A DNA stretch of 41,993 nucleotides from Promethearchaeota archaeon (GTDB lineage: Archaea > Asgardarchaeota > Lokiarchaeia > Sigyniarchaeales > SOKP01): assembly GCA_016840085.1 (NCBI GenBank), contig JAEOTA010000020.1, positions 1 through 41,993 of the forward strand. Reading direction: 5' to 3'. Below the pieces are notes generated by a model that saw only the letters and a list, made by a program, of their open reading frames with translations, was not told the DNA's origin and did not search any database. Every line of letters starts with the position of its first letter. The stretch's first letter is position 1. A program made the translations under genes and the position numbers. Below are positions 8,878-16,743 of this stretch, one piece after another.

Positions 8878-10365
8878 ATGACAAACCATTTTTTACATGA
8901 TTTCCTCCGTCCTAAGAGTATAGCAATTTATGGAGCTAACAATACATTCGGGACAACAATGGGAACCATGCAATTGGTAAGGATCATTAATTCTAATTAT
9001 AAAGGCAAAATCTATCCAATACATTTAAGATTGGAAACAGTATTGGGCTATAAAGCTTATAAATCAATTGCGGACGTTCCAGAAATCCCTGATCTCGTAA
9101 TTATAGTATTACCACCACAAGTTGTCCCTCAAGTGTTTAAAGAATGTGGAGAAAAAGGAGTTAAAAGAATTGTGGTCATTTCGGGTGGTTTCAGAGAGCT
9201 TATAGGAGATCGTTCGAATACTCTTACAAAAGAGATAGTTCAAATTGCAGATAAATATGGGATGAGATTTATTGGGCCTAATTGCTTAGGGCTCTATAAT
9301 GGTTGGATCTATCCCGAAGATGACGCAACGTTTAATATGATGTTATGGAAGACTGAAATAAAACGAAGTAAGTTTTCAATAGCATCCCAAAGTGGGACCT
9401 TAGCAAGTCAATTATGGTTGGATTCTGAATACCCAGATTTCAATGTAGGTAAGGCAATTTCAGTGGGTAATGAAGCAAATATAGATTTAGTGAATTTTTT
9501 AGAATATTTCAAAGAGGATGAGGAAACTGAAGTAATTGGCTTATATATTGAAGAAATTAAGAGAGGTCAAGAATTTATACAATTAACAAAGAAAATTACT
9601 CCAAAAAAACCCATAATAGCAATATATGGGGGAGGATCTAAAGCAGGAAATCGTGCTATAAAGAGCCATACGGGTTCAATAGCAGGAAATATTAAGATTT
9701 TTGACTCTATGGTTAAAGAAACGGGTATTATAAAGACTGATTATATTGAAGAATTTTTAGATATTTCATCAATATTATTAACCCCCAATTTTCAATATCC
9801 CAAAGGGAAACGTATAGGAATAATAACGTTCGCAGGAGGTCCTGGTGCACTTATTGCGAATAACGCAGAAAGAAATGGATTGATTGTGCCGGAATTTTCA
9901 GAAACACTTCAATCAAAATTAAAAAGTATGCTACCTCATACGGCAAGTTGGAGTAATCCCATAGACATTACTTTTGATATGAATATATTTAATCTATACA
10001 TAAATTTTCCAAAAATGCTAATGAAATCCGGTGAAGTTGATATAATTATAATTTATGGTGCTATGGGTTTTCAAGATATGACATCTGATTTCCAGCAAAA
10101 TGAAAAAATATCTCAATATATTGAATTTAGAGAGGATATGGCAGAAAGGGTTGATGAAATGGATAAATTATTAATAGCACCTGGTATAAAACTCTCTCAG
10201 AAATATTCAATTCCAATTATATACATAAATCCTCAAGGATATGGGAGTGAATGGTCAAAAAAAATAAGAAAATATGGGGGTGTAGCATTTAGATTCTGGG
10301 ATCGCCCTGTGAGCTGTTTAGCAAAAATATGTGATTATGCTAAATATAGAAGAAAAATTACGTAA
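8878..10365 (+). CDS. Acyl-CoA/acetyl-CoA synthetase (ADP-forming), alpha subunit-like
   Basis: The 495-residue protein has the N-terminal CoA-binding Rossmann domain (IAIYGANNTFGTTMG, later VVISGGFRE and IGPNCLGLYN) followed by the succinyl-CoA-synthetase-like ligase domain (IASQSGTLASQ, ISVGNEANIDLVNFL). The phosphorylated catalytic histidine is expected at His264 in SHTGSIAG and is present. These enzymes convert acyl-CoA + ADP + Pi to acid + ATP + CoA in archaeal fermentation. The ATP-grasp beta domain or subunit is not fused here and not encoded nearby, so a partner must come from elsewhere, or this is a divergent paralogue. The last 24 codons are duplicated about 1.1 kb downstream, beyond vapBC. 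Confidence 0.87.
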   Translation: MTNHFLHDFLRPKSIAIYGANNTFGTTMGTMQLVRIINSNYKGKIYPIHLRLETVLGYKAYKSIADVPEIPDLVIIVLPPQVVPQVFKECGEKGVKRIVVISGGFRELIGDRSNTLTKEIVQIADKYGMRFIGPNCLGLYNGWIYPEDDATFNMMLWKTEIKRSKFSIASQSGTLASQLWLDSEYPDFNVGKAISVGNEANIDLVNFLEYFKEDEETEVIGLYIEEIKRGQEFIQLTKKITPKKPIIAIYGGGSKAGNRAIKSHTGSIAGNIKIFDSMVKETGIIKTDYIEEFLDISSILLTPNFQYPKGKRIGIITFAGGPGALIANNAERNGLIVPEFSETLQSKLKSMLPHTASWSNPIDITFDMNIFNLYINFPKMLMKSGEVDIIIIYGAMGFQDMTSDFQQNEKISQYIEFREDMAERVDEMDKLLIAPGIKLSQKYSIPIIYINPQGYGSEWSKKIRKYGGVAFRFWDRPVSCLAKICDYAKYRRKIT

Positions 10366-10557
10366 TTATAATTTAATAAATATAAAATTTAAGACTATTT
10401 GGTAAAATTTCTTCTAAATTGGTTTGATTCAATTCAATTATATCCTAATTTGATTTTAACTATTTATTTATCAATCTACGGGATAGATACTTTTTTTGCA
10501 TTACAACTTTGAAAACTTTCCTCTATTTTAAGCTTTAAGGTTTCAAAAATTTAGGTC

Positions 10558-10583
10558 ACTCGAAAAACTTATATATTTCGAGT
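10558..10583 (+). promoter_or_regulatory. Palindromic operator over the TATA box of vapBC
   Basis: Perfect 8-base inverted arms ACTCGAAA (10558-10565) and TTTCGAGT (10576-10583) enclose a 10-base spacer containing the TATA-like CTTATATA. The vapB ATG is 18 bases after the right arm, so the transcript is probably leaderless or nearly so. Binding of an AbrB-fold antitoxin dimer here would block TBP, the usual autoregulation logic for VapBC operons. The palindrome is seen directly; its function is inferred. Confidence 0.65.
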
Positions 10584-10601
10584 ATCTTTATTTTAATCAA
10601 T

Positions 10602-10853
10602 ATGACTTCTAAATTCGAAAAAATGGTTTTTAAGGTTGGATCTAAAGGCGAGATCTTTCCACCCAAAGAGATTAGGAAAAAACTTGGTCTTAAACCAAAT
10701 CAACCAATTTTAATGACAGTACATGGCGATAAACTTATAATTAGAAAAATCCACAATATAGAGGAAATTCTAAAAACACCTCCAAAAGTAAAGATTAGTT
10801 ATCATGCATGGAAACAATTTAAAGAACAATTATCTGAGGATTATGAAAAATGA
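10602..10853 (+). CDS. vapB: AbrB/SpoVT-fold antitoxin (VapB-like)
   Basis: This 83-residue protein carries a swapped-hairpin AbrB DNA-binding domain at residues 6-50, with the pattern VGSKGEIFPPKEIRKKLGLKPN typical of archaeal VapB antitoxins (given here in parts: VGSKGEIFPPKEIR, then KKLGLK). The C-terminal tail (about 55-83) should wrap around and block the toxin. Its stop overlaps the start of the PIN-domain gene by four bases (ATGA), the standard arrangement of a toxin-antitoxin pair. A palindrome covers its promoter, which suggests autoregulation. Confidence 0.85.
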   Translation: MTSKFEKMVFKVGSKGEIFPPKEIRKKLGLKPNQPILMTVHGDKLIIRKIHNIEEILKTPPKVKISYHAWKQFKEQLSEDYEK

Positions 10854-11341
10854 AAATCTTAATTGATACTTCTTACTTTTTACGTCTCATAAAAGTAGAG
10901 GTAGAAGGAATCCCTCAAGATTTACTGATTAATCTATTGGAAAAAAATTCTCATGAGTTCTATTACTCTGAACTTTCCATATTTGAATTGACTGCAAAAG
11001 GATTAAAACTAACAATTCAAGATACAAATATTTTAGTTCAGGATATTAGAATTGGTATTGATTCTATTATAAATGATAATCGTTTAATTACTATATCATA
11101 TACCAATAATCCTTATATTATTGAAATTGCAGCAGAATTAAGAAATATTCATAAAGACACCATTGATTGTCTGATTATTGCCAGTGCGATTTGCGAAAGC
11201 GATTGTATTATCACTATGGATTATGATTTTTACGAAAAAGTAATACAACATAAAATAATAAAAGAAAAAATGCTTGAAATCAATAATAACTTTAAATTTT
11301 GGTTTAATGACCTTTCCGAAGAACCAAAATCATTAAAATAA
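10850..11341 (+). CDS. vapC: PIN-domain ribonuclease toxin (VapC-like)
   Basis: The 163-residue protein has the PIN fold with its acidic metal-binding set: Asp6 (LIDTS), Glu46 (SIFEL), Asp103 and Asp106 (KDTIDCLIIASA) and Asp124/Asp126 (ITMDYDF). VapC toxins are Mg-dependent RNases that cleave tRNA or rRNA and stop growth; the target here is unknown. It overlaps vapB by four bases, so the two are translationally coupled. The pair is bounded by a duplicated piece of the preceding metabolic gene, a sign that the module arrived by insertion or duplication. Confidence 0.87.
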   Translation: MKILIDTSYFLRLIKVEVEGIPQDLLINLLEKNSHEFYYSELSIFELTAKGLKLTIQDTNILVQDIRIGIDSIINDNRLITISYTNNPYIIEIAAELRNIHKDTIDCLIIASAICESDCIITMDYDFYEKVIQHKIIKEKMLEINNNFKFWFNDLSEEPKSLK

Positions 11342-11355
11342 AAACTCCAAAAAAA

Positions 11356-11431
11356 TGGTGGTATTGTTTCTCGGTTCTGGGATCGTCCTGTGAACTGTTT
11401 AGTAAAAATATGTGATTATGCTAAATATTGA
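11356..11431 (+). pseudogene. Remnant copy of the 3' end of the ADP-forming acyl-CoA synthetase gene
   Basis: The 76 bases align without gaps to 10275-10350 of the acyl-CoA synthetase gene at a constant offset of 1081 bases. The 54 bases from 11375 differ from the parent at only three positions, all transitions. In the parent frame the fragment reads GGIVSRFWDRPVNCLVKICDYAKY and then TGA; given in parts, FWDRPVNCL and KICDYAKY match the parent's FWDRPVSCL and KICDYAKY. There is no start or upstream domain, so it is not a gene. It begins 15 bases after the vapC stop. Confidence 0.85.
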
Positions 11432-11474
11432 AGGAGGTTTAACTAATAAAAATAAAGAAAAAAAATTATAGTTA

Positions 11475-11954
11475 CTATCTATTTTCTTCTTTTTCATGAT
11501 GAAGCATGACTACAATCCCTAAAATTAACATAGCCATATCATCTGAAACATCCGGTTTTATTTTTACACCATATGTGCCTTTAATTTTAAACAATTTCTT
11601 ACTTATTTCAGATATTTCTTTACCATCTTTTAGAATCTTGTATTTTAAAGCCCAGATATTACCTTTCATTGTAAATAATTTCTTTTCACTAGGGTCCTCA
11701 AACCAATAGTTAGGTTTAATAGATACTAATTTTCTTTTAAGTTTACCAATTAATTTATTGTCATCTTCCTCTCCACCTTCAAAGAATTTGTAGGTAGAAC
11801 GCATAGAGACTACTTTCTCGTGGACAGTTAAGAGTGGATTATCTTGAAGATCTCTCAAACGATATGTATTGCCAATTTTTATTATTTTACCCTTAAAATA
11901 ACCGAGTTCCTCTTTATCAGGAGTCATTACTTTAACTTTATCTCTAAAAGACAT
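11475..11954 (-). CDS. LURP-one-related (LOR) domain protein
   Basis: The 159-residue protein is a single LOR/DUF567-type beta-barrel, the fold shared with plant LURP1, bacterial YxjI and, more distantly, the phospholipid-scramblase/tubby barrel. Supporting pattern: repeated strands such as LLTVHEKVVSMRSTYKF, IGKLKRKLVSIKPNYW, MKGNIWALKYKIL and ISEISKKLFKIKGTYGV, ending in a hydrophobic C-terminal helix (DDMAMLILGIVVML) that sits in the barrel in this family. There is no signal peptide. A purine-rich stretch (AGGAGA) lies just before the start. The biochemical function of prokaryotic LOR proteins is largely unknown; membrane-lipid or ligand binding is a guess from the fold. Confidence 0.8.
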   Translation of the reverse strand: MSFRDKVKVMTPDKEELGYFKGKIIKIGNTYRLRDLQDNPLLTVHEKVVSMRSTYKFFEGGEEDDNKLIGKLKRKLVSIKPNYWFEDPSEKKLFTMKGNIWALKYKILKDGKEISEISKKLFKIKGTYGVKIKPDVSDDMAMLILGIVVMLHHEKEENR

Positions 11955-12115
11955 AAGTTTCTCCTGTAACAGAAAATCTCTTTGCTTTTTAAGTTCGATA
12001 ATTCATCAACTCAATTTGTAATTATATTTTTAATAAAATAGTAAATTCTAATTATAAATATATATGGAGTTGTTAAAGAATAAAAAAGGAATTTATTATA
12101 TTAAGATCTAGTTCA

Positions 12116-12850
12116 TTAAGATGGTAAATTATCTGAATTTCTCTTGGTTTTCTTTCTTTTTAATATCTTCACCATAATATAAATAAATCCTATAAAGCAA
12201 CTAAAGATTAGAAGAGTTAATCTGAAATAATAGCTTACATTGGATTTAATAGAATAGCTTGGGTAATGAAACACTAAGTGTGGGTGGTAATTTTGATTAA
12301 GATATTCTTTTGTATTGATCAATACCCTTGCTTCATCTTCTATATCCTGATCATATAAAATAAGGTTTAATTCTAAAGTTGAAGTAAAGATCAAATCAGT
12401 TATATCGAAGAGACATGTTCCATCCACTGTGAGATTCAAAGATTTCACTGCCCATGTAATATTTGAAGGACCATTAATCCATGTAATTGTCTCTTCACTC
12501 CAATATTCATTTACGAAACCCATATCTAAATCAAGCGGTTTAGGAATATTATTAACTGTTAATGAGAGCGAAACCATTTCCCAGCCACTTTCTATAAAAC
12601 TTATATTGAAATAAATAAAAGCCATATTTTTTCGTAAAGCAAAAGAATGTTCAGGAATATAATTACCGTAGTGCATATATTCCGAATCACCATAATTATT
12701 CTCTGGAAGTTCATTAAATACATGAGAATCTTTTGAAGAAAAGATGATTTGCTTATAAGAATTAGATGCATTTCCAGTATTAGTGAAAATTAAGCAAAAT
12801 ATAAATAAATTTAAGGTAATTAACAAGAGTATTGTTTTTTTACGTTTCAT
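12116..12850 (-). CDS. Secreted, membrane-anchored DNRLRE-like domain protein
   Basis: The 244-residue protein has an N-terminal signal peptide (KRKKTI then a hydrophobic run, about 1-28), an extracellular beta-sandwich (about 33-190) and one C-terminal membrane helix (about 207-228) followed by KILKRKKTKR on the cytosolic side. The ectodomain fits the DNRLRE pattern: FNELPENNYGDS at the start, the internal WSEETITWINGP, LFDITDLI and the closing YHPHLVFHY. DNRLRE/CBM96-type domains occur in archaeal and bacterial surface proteins and some bind polysaccharide. It is monocistronic, and the role is probably surface binding or adhesion. No enzymatic domain is present. Confidence 0.72.
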   Translation of the reverse strand: MKRKKTILLLITLNLFIFCLIFTNTGNASNSYKQIIFSSKDSHVFNELPENNYGDSEYMHYGNYIPEHSFALRKNMAFIYFNISFIESGWEMVSLSLTVNNIPKPLDLDMGFVNEYWSEETITWINGPSNITWAVKSLNLTVDGTCLFDITDLIFTSTLELNLILYDQDIEDEARVLINTKEYLNQNYHPHLVFHYPSYSIKSNVSYYFRLTLLIFSCFIGFIYIMVKILKRKKTKRNSDNLPS

Positions 12851-12997
12851 TTTAAAAAAATTGGACTATTTATTGGCTTATATATATAATTTTGTAGATT
12901 CTTTTTTAAAATTTTATGAAATTAATTAATACTACTAATATACCTTATTTACAGTCCTTATAAAAATAAAATGAAAAATAAAAAAAATTATTATTGT

Positions 12998-13999
12998 TTA
13001 GCCTTTAATTGGCTTTCCTTGTTTGAGCTTATCTATATCCTTCTCTTGGAGTTCACGTCGTTGAACTTTACCCGTCATACTCACGGGCATCTTTCGAACA
13101 ACTTCTATTAAGCGTGGAGTTTTCCATTTCGCCATATTATTCAAACACCATTCTTTTATTTCATCAATCGTAATATTCTTATCGATTTTATACCCCTTCT
13201 TTAAAGTTATCCACGCTTTAACCTTTTCGCCTGTCATCTCATCAGGTAGACTGGCAACCGCAATTTCATCGATTGCATCATGATGTCCCATCAATTCCTC
13301 AACTTCTTTGGGAAATACTGAATGACCAGAAACCTTTATTAAGGATTTCTTACGATCTCGTATCTCAACAAATCCATGTTCATCCATAAACCCGATATCC
13401 CCCGTTAAAAGCCACCTTTGTCCGCCCCAAATTTTCAGATTATCTTCTTGCCCTCTTGTCTTTCCCAAGTATCCCATCATAACATGCGGACCAGCGATGC
13501 AAATCTCACCTGTGTTTTCAACTCCAAACCCTCCTCTTTCTTTTGTTCCATCACAAATAGGTCCCGCCTCAAAGTTGTCGGAAGGAAAGATAGCCCAATC
13601 CGCGCCGGGCATGGGTAAGCCTAATTTCCCTGTTTTATATGAACCCCAGAAAGGTGCTACACTATGAATCGGGGATGTTTCTGTTAATCCGTAACCAACT
13701 CTAATAGGGCAAAAAATCTCCTCAAATGGAACTCTTACATAATCATGCAAAGGTCCTGCCCCGGATGTAGAATATTTGAGTTTTTTCCAAAGATCGTACT
13801 TCTCCTTAAATTCTTCAACTCCCATACTTTGTACGAAATCTGTTAGCCTTTTGAATAGCATTTCTAGACCAACATACATAATTCCTTCTGGTGCGTCTAA
13901 TTTATTTATTGTTTCACACAATAAATTATCAGTAGGTGGTCTTGGAAAGAGGAGCATTTGCATTCCGAGTGAAAGCGCCCCATTCATCACACATGTCAT
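12998..13999 (-). CDS. AMP-forming acyl-CoA synthetase, C-terminal part after an in-frame TAG
   Basis: This is the second part of an ANL-superfamily acyl-CoA ligase, which activates a fatty or other organic acid with ATP and transfers it to CoA. It lies in the same reading frame as the N-terminal part (14015-14881); only a TAG codon separates them. All later core motifs are intact: VGYGLTETSP (A5), TGDIGFMDEHGF (A7), IRDRKKSLIKVSGH (hinge/A8) and the C-terminal catalytic lysine in SMTGKVQRREL (A10). The ATG at 13999 is simply the first Met after the stop and probably not a natural start, since family alignment places it inside the conserved segment that continues from FFHSFG. It may be expressed only if the TAG is read through, bypassed or spliced out. 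Confidence 0.8.
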   Translation of the reverse strand: MTCVMNGALSLGMQMLLFPRPPTDNLLCETINKLDAPEGIMYVGLEMLFKRLTDFVQSMGVEEFKEKYDLWKKLKYSTSGAGPLHDYVRVPFEEIFCPIRVGYGLTETSPIHSVAPFWGSYKTGKLGLPMPGADWAIFPSDNFEAGPICDGTKERGGFGVENTGEICIAGPHVMMGYLGKTRGQEDNLKIWGGQRWLLTGDIGFMDEHGFVEIRDRKKSLIKVSGHSVFPKEVEELMGHHDAIDEIAVASLPDEMTGEKVKAWITLKKGYKIDKNITIDEIKEWCLNNMAKWKTPRLIEVVRKMPVSMTGKVQRRELQEKDIDKLKQGKPIKG

Positions 14000-14029
14000 T
14001 TTGGGGGAAACGTCCTATGCGTTTACCTT
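14000..14029 (-). other. 30-nt in-frame insert with TAG inside a hairpin loop
   Basis: On the coding strand the gene reads ...TTC CAC AGC TTT GGA, then 30 extra bases, then ATG ACA TGT GTG ATG AAT. Removing the 30 bases restores the uninterrupted family motif FHSFG-MTCVMN. The insert encodes KVNA, TAG (14017-14015), DVSPK. Together with the preceding TTTGG it folds on paper into a hairpin: TTTGG/CCAAA, an AAA bulge, GG/CC, a one-base mismatch, then AAACG/CGTTT closing a 7-base loop (CATAGGA) that contains the TAG. Whether it is a disabling insertion, a recoded or bypassed element or a spliced element cannot be decided from DNA alone. Confidence 0.75.
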
Positions 14030-14881
14030 TCCAAAGCTGTGGAAAAATGGGATACTTCCAATGGTAATCATTCCAGGAGACAATTTGACCCATTCTTTAA
14101 CCATATATATATTAGCTACTAAATTTGCATGGCTAAGCATAGCTACTTTTGGTAATCCTGTAGTTCCACCAGTCATAAGATATACCGCAGGAGTCGTCCA
14201 TGGATCGATCTCAACCTTTATCTCTTTAGGTTCTGTATTTTTGATTATATCCTCCATCCAATGTATTTTATAGTGTTCGGTCTCGTTGGGGATAATGTCT
14301 TTAGCGCTTGGTATTCCTAAACCTTGAATAGTTTCTTGATCTGCCGTTAGGAAATCCACAAAGTTTGTAGGAATAACATGTTCTACGCTTGTTTGTGGGA
14401 GAACATCTTTAGGACCAGTGATATATAGCATATCCATCATAACAAAAACCTTTGCATCCGTCATTTTTAAAGAATGTAATAGTTCCATTGATTTATAAGT
14501 CATATTAATTCCTTGTGCGATTGCACCAATATATTGGCACCCCATATAAGCAACGACAAAATTGATGGAATTGGGTACATCAATCGCAACTACGTCCCCC
14601 TGTTTTATTCCCAAGTTATCGGAAAGAAAAGTTCCAAACCTCTTAGCATATTCAAAAAGAGTTTTCAGTTTCACTCGTTCCATGTATGATTTATATACAA
14701 ACACGCAGATATCATTATCCCACGTTCCATATAAATCAGCTGCATGGAGATAGCCCTCCCACATTGGGGTGATTTTAACACCATCAACATCTTTTAGTTG
14801 CTTTGGAACTCCTTCTGGCCAATAACCCTCGGTAAACCAAATTTTTTTCTCATCAACTAAAAAATCATCTAAACTTGGCAT
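14015..14881 (-). CDS. AMP-forming acyl-CoA synthetase, N-terminal part up to an in-frame TAG
   Basis: This is the first part of an ANL-superfamily acyl-CoA ligase. The N-terminal subdomain is complete, with the ATP-binding loop YLMTGGTTGLPKVAMLSH (A3) near residue 235 and the substrate-pocket motif PFFHSFG just before the stop. The start MPSLDDFLVDEKKIW is the first ATG of the frame. Translation ends at a TAG nine codons past the last codons of the conserved motif, within a 30-base insert. The remainder of the enzyme follows in the same frame (12998-13999). Joined, the two make a full-length ligase of about 620 residues, normal for fatty acyl-CoA synthetases. No decay is visible elsewhere in either half. 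Confidence 0.82.
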   Translation of the reverse strand: MPSLDDFLVDEKKIWFTEGYWPEGVPKQLKDVDGVKITPMWEGYLHAADLYGTWDNDICVFVYKSYMERVKLKTLFEYAKRFGTFLSDNLGIKQGDVVAIDVPNSINFVVAYMGCQYIGAIAQGINMTYKSMELLHSLKMTDAKVFVMMDMLYITGPKDVLPQTSVEHVIPTNFVDFLTADQETIQGLGIPSAKDIIPNETEHYKIHWMEDIIKNTEPKEIKVEIDPWTTPAVYLMTGGTTGLPKVAMLSHANLVANIYMVKEWVKLSPGMITIGSIPFFHSFGKVNA

Positions 14882-15032
14882 TTGATTTCACTTTTATACT
14901 TAATTTACATTTAAAATTTTGATATTATTAGTTAAATTTAGTTATTATAATATGATTGATATACTATCATATAATAATTTAACTTGAATTAGCATTAGTT
15001 CGTGTTAATATAATTTACACTTTTGAAGATAA

Positions 15033-15887
15033 ATGGGATTTAAAGATAAACTTAAAGAAAGATTAAAAGGAAAGCTATCTGAAGAAGAACTTGCACTCCT
15101 TCCAAGAGGATTTCAGACTTTGGGAAAGGTTATAATATTAAAGCTTAATCAGAAATTACTAGCCCAAAAAGACCTTATTGGCAAAGTATGCTTAGAATTA
15201 TTCCCGAAGATAAAATCAATTTATGTTAACGTGGGTAAAATTGTTGGTACTTTTCGAGAACCTGAGAAAATTGAACTTATGGCGGGTGAAGATAATCCTC
15301 TTGTTGAACATAAGGAACACGATGTAATTTATAGATTTGATATTACCAAAATAATGTTTAGCAAGGGAAATTTGAATGAAAGAAGATTCTTGGCAACTTT
15401 GGTTAAAAAAGGAGAAATTATTGTCGATGTATTTGCAGGTATTGGCTATTTTTCATTACCAATAGCAAGACATTCAGCTGCGGAGCGAATTTATAGCATC
15501 GAGCTCAATCCAGAATCATATAGATTTCTTATTGAAAATATTAAGATAAATCATTTTAAAGATATTATTATTCCAATTAACGGCGATTGCAAACAGGAAG
15601 TCTTAAAGTTAAGTAAAGCAGGAATTAAGGCAGATCGCATAATTATGGGTGTTTTTCCAGCACCAAAAGAATATATTAAAGAAGCTTTAACACTAACGAA
15701 GGATAATGGGTCAATATTTCATTATGAAGGAGTAGTTGAGAAAGAAAAATATATAACTTTATTTGAAGATTTTAATGAAATAGCGGAGAGCGAATATTAT
15801 AAATGCGAATTAAAATCATACAGATTTGTAAAGAGTTATGGTCCAAATTTGTTTCATACCGTAATAGATATCTTTGTATCAAAATGA
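15033..15887 (+). CDS. taw2: Trm5/Tyw2-family tRNA enzyme, probably Taw2 aminocarboxypropyltransferase
   Basis: The 284-residue class I SAM-dependent enzyme has VDVFAGIGYFSLPIARH as SAM motif I (about 131-147) and the acidic SIELNPESY that binds the ribose. In the archaeal wyosine pathway, Taw2 transfers the 3-amino-3-carboxypropyl group of SAM to 4-demethylwyosine at position 37 of tRNA-Phe. I favour Taw2 over Trm5 (m1G37 methyltransferase) because of MFSKGNLNERR, like the S-G-N-x-x-E motif of TYW2, where Trm5 has a different sequence, and because the Trm5 NPP-type catalytic motif is replaced by GVFPAPKEYI. The start MGFKDKLKERL is the first ATG. No other wyosine genes are in the window. Confidence 0.78.
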   Translation: MGFKDKLKERLKGKLSEEELALLPRGFQTLGKVIILKLNQKLLAQKDLIGKVCLELFPKIKSIYVNVGKIVGTFREPEKIELMAGEDNPLVEHKEHDVIYRFDITKIMFSKGNLNERRFLATLVKKGEIIVDVFAGIGYFSLPIARHSAAERIYSIELNPESYRFLIENIKINHFKDIIIPINGDCKQEVLKLSKAGIKADRIIMGVFPAPKEYIKEALTLTKDNGSIFHYEGVVEKEKYITLFEDFNEIAESEYYKCELKSYRFVKSYGPNLFHTVIDIFVSK

Positions 15888-15981
15888 TTCCTTCTTATTT
15901 CTTATAGATAAAGTGAAAGATATGTTATAATCATTGTAAAATAACTAAATCTTTTAAATAAAATTGAATTATGTATAAACC

Positions 15982-16563
15982 ATGGAAACTGAATCCAATC
16001 AAATAATAATAATAGATTCTGCTAGTAAATCCAAGGTTTATTTAATGGGAGGAATTTTAATTTTTTTGTTAGTTATTTTAAATGCAATATTTGGAATAAT
16101 CACTTTTAATATGCAAACGTTCAAAGATACCTTAAATTCTATACTAATTTTACATTTGCCAGTCAGTGCCTTTTTTTTATTTTTGTTATTCTATTTCTCC
16201 ATGCTTTATGCATCAGTTTCAAAAATTTCAATCTCAGATAATAGAATTGAATTTAAACAATTTCCAAAAAGGCATCCAGTCACAGTTAATTGGACCGATT
16301 TTGACATGATTAAACTTAAAGTCTCAGGTGCAAGAGGTACAAGTACAGGTTTTTCTACACGCTCTCAATCTATAATAAGAACACTAAGAATTAGATTTTT
16401 ACGAGATACACCACCGACATTCTCTAAAAGGAACAATCATAAGATTTTTAGTGATTCGAAAGTAAGCGAAATACTTCGTGCATTAGTGAATTTTGCTAAA
16501 AGAATGAATAAGAATATCATTATAAATCATCGTACTCAAAGATATTATCATATAACAGTTTGA
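15982..16563 (+). CDS. Membrane protein with two N-terminal helices and a cytosolic PH-like domain
   Basis: No named family is recognised with confidence. The 193-residue protein has two hydrophobic segments (about residues 20-44 and 54-76) joined by a short extracytosolic loop, followed by a basic soluble domain of about 115 residues. That domain starts with strand-like VSKISISDNRIEFKQF and VTVNWTDFDMIKLKV, the pattern of bacterial PH-like (bPH) membrane-associated domains. A Ser/Thr-rich loop (ARGTSTGFSTRSQS) interrupts it. It sits alone between the taw2-like gene and the GIFT-domain gene, all on the same strand but with gaps of about 95 and 180 bases. Confidence 0.7.
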   Translation: METESNQIIIIDSASKSKVYLMGGILIFLLVILNAIFGIITFNMQTFKDTLNSILILHLPVSAFFLFLLFYFSMLYASVSKISISDNRIEFKQFPKRHPVTVNWTDFDMIKLKVSGARGTSTGFSTRSQSIIRTLRIRFLRDTPPTFSKRNNHKIFSDSKVSEILRALVNFAKRMNKNIIINHRTQRYYHITV

Positions 16564-16743
16564 ATTTTAGAAGTTCAAGAAGAATTAAAACAACCAGACC
16601 AATAGATTTTTACTTCAATTTAAATTAAGGTTGAAATAATTAGTTAATTTTATTTATTGAATAGAAGAAATATATCTTATAAGGGAGATAAATAGTTAAT
16701 ATATATTTTTAGATAATTTATAAAATAAAGGATATGACTAGAT

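Noticed and set aside
13999..14015. Frameshift as explanation for the split acyl-CoA synthetase
   Set aside because: Counting codons shows both parts are in the same frame; the break is a TAG inside a 30-base insert, not a frame change.
14012..14032. T4 gene 60-style hop from the GGA codon to a second GGA within the insert
   Set aside because: Landing on the GGA at the TAG/GAC boundary would put the ribosome in the wrong frame for the C-terminal part.
13776..14273. Plus-strand reading frame of 165 codons across the acyl-CoA synthetase interruption
   Set aside because: It is antisense to conserved catalytic segments of the synthetase and shows no protein-like pattern. It stays open because the TAG on the other strand does not create a stop here.
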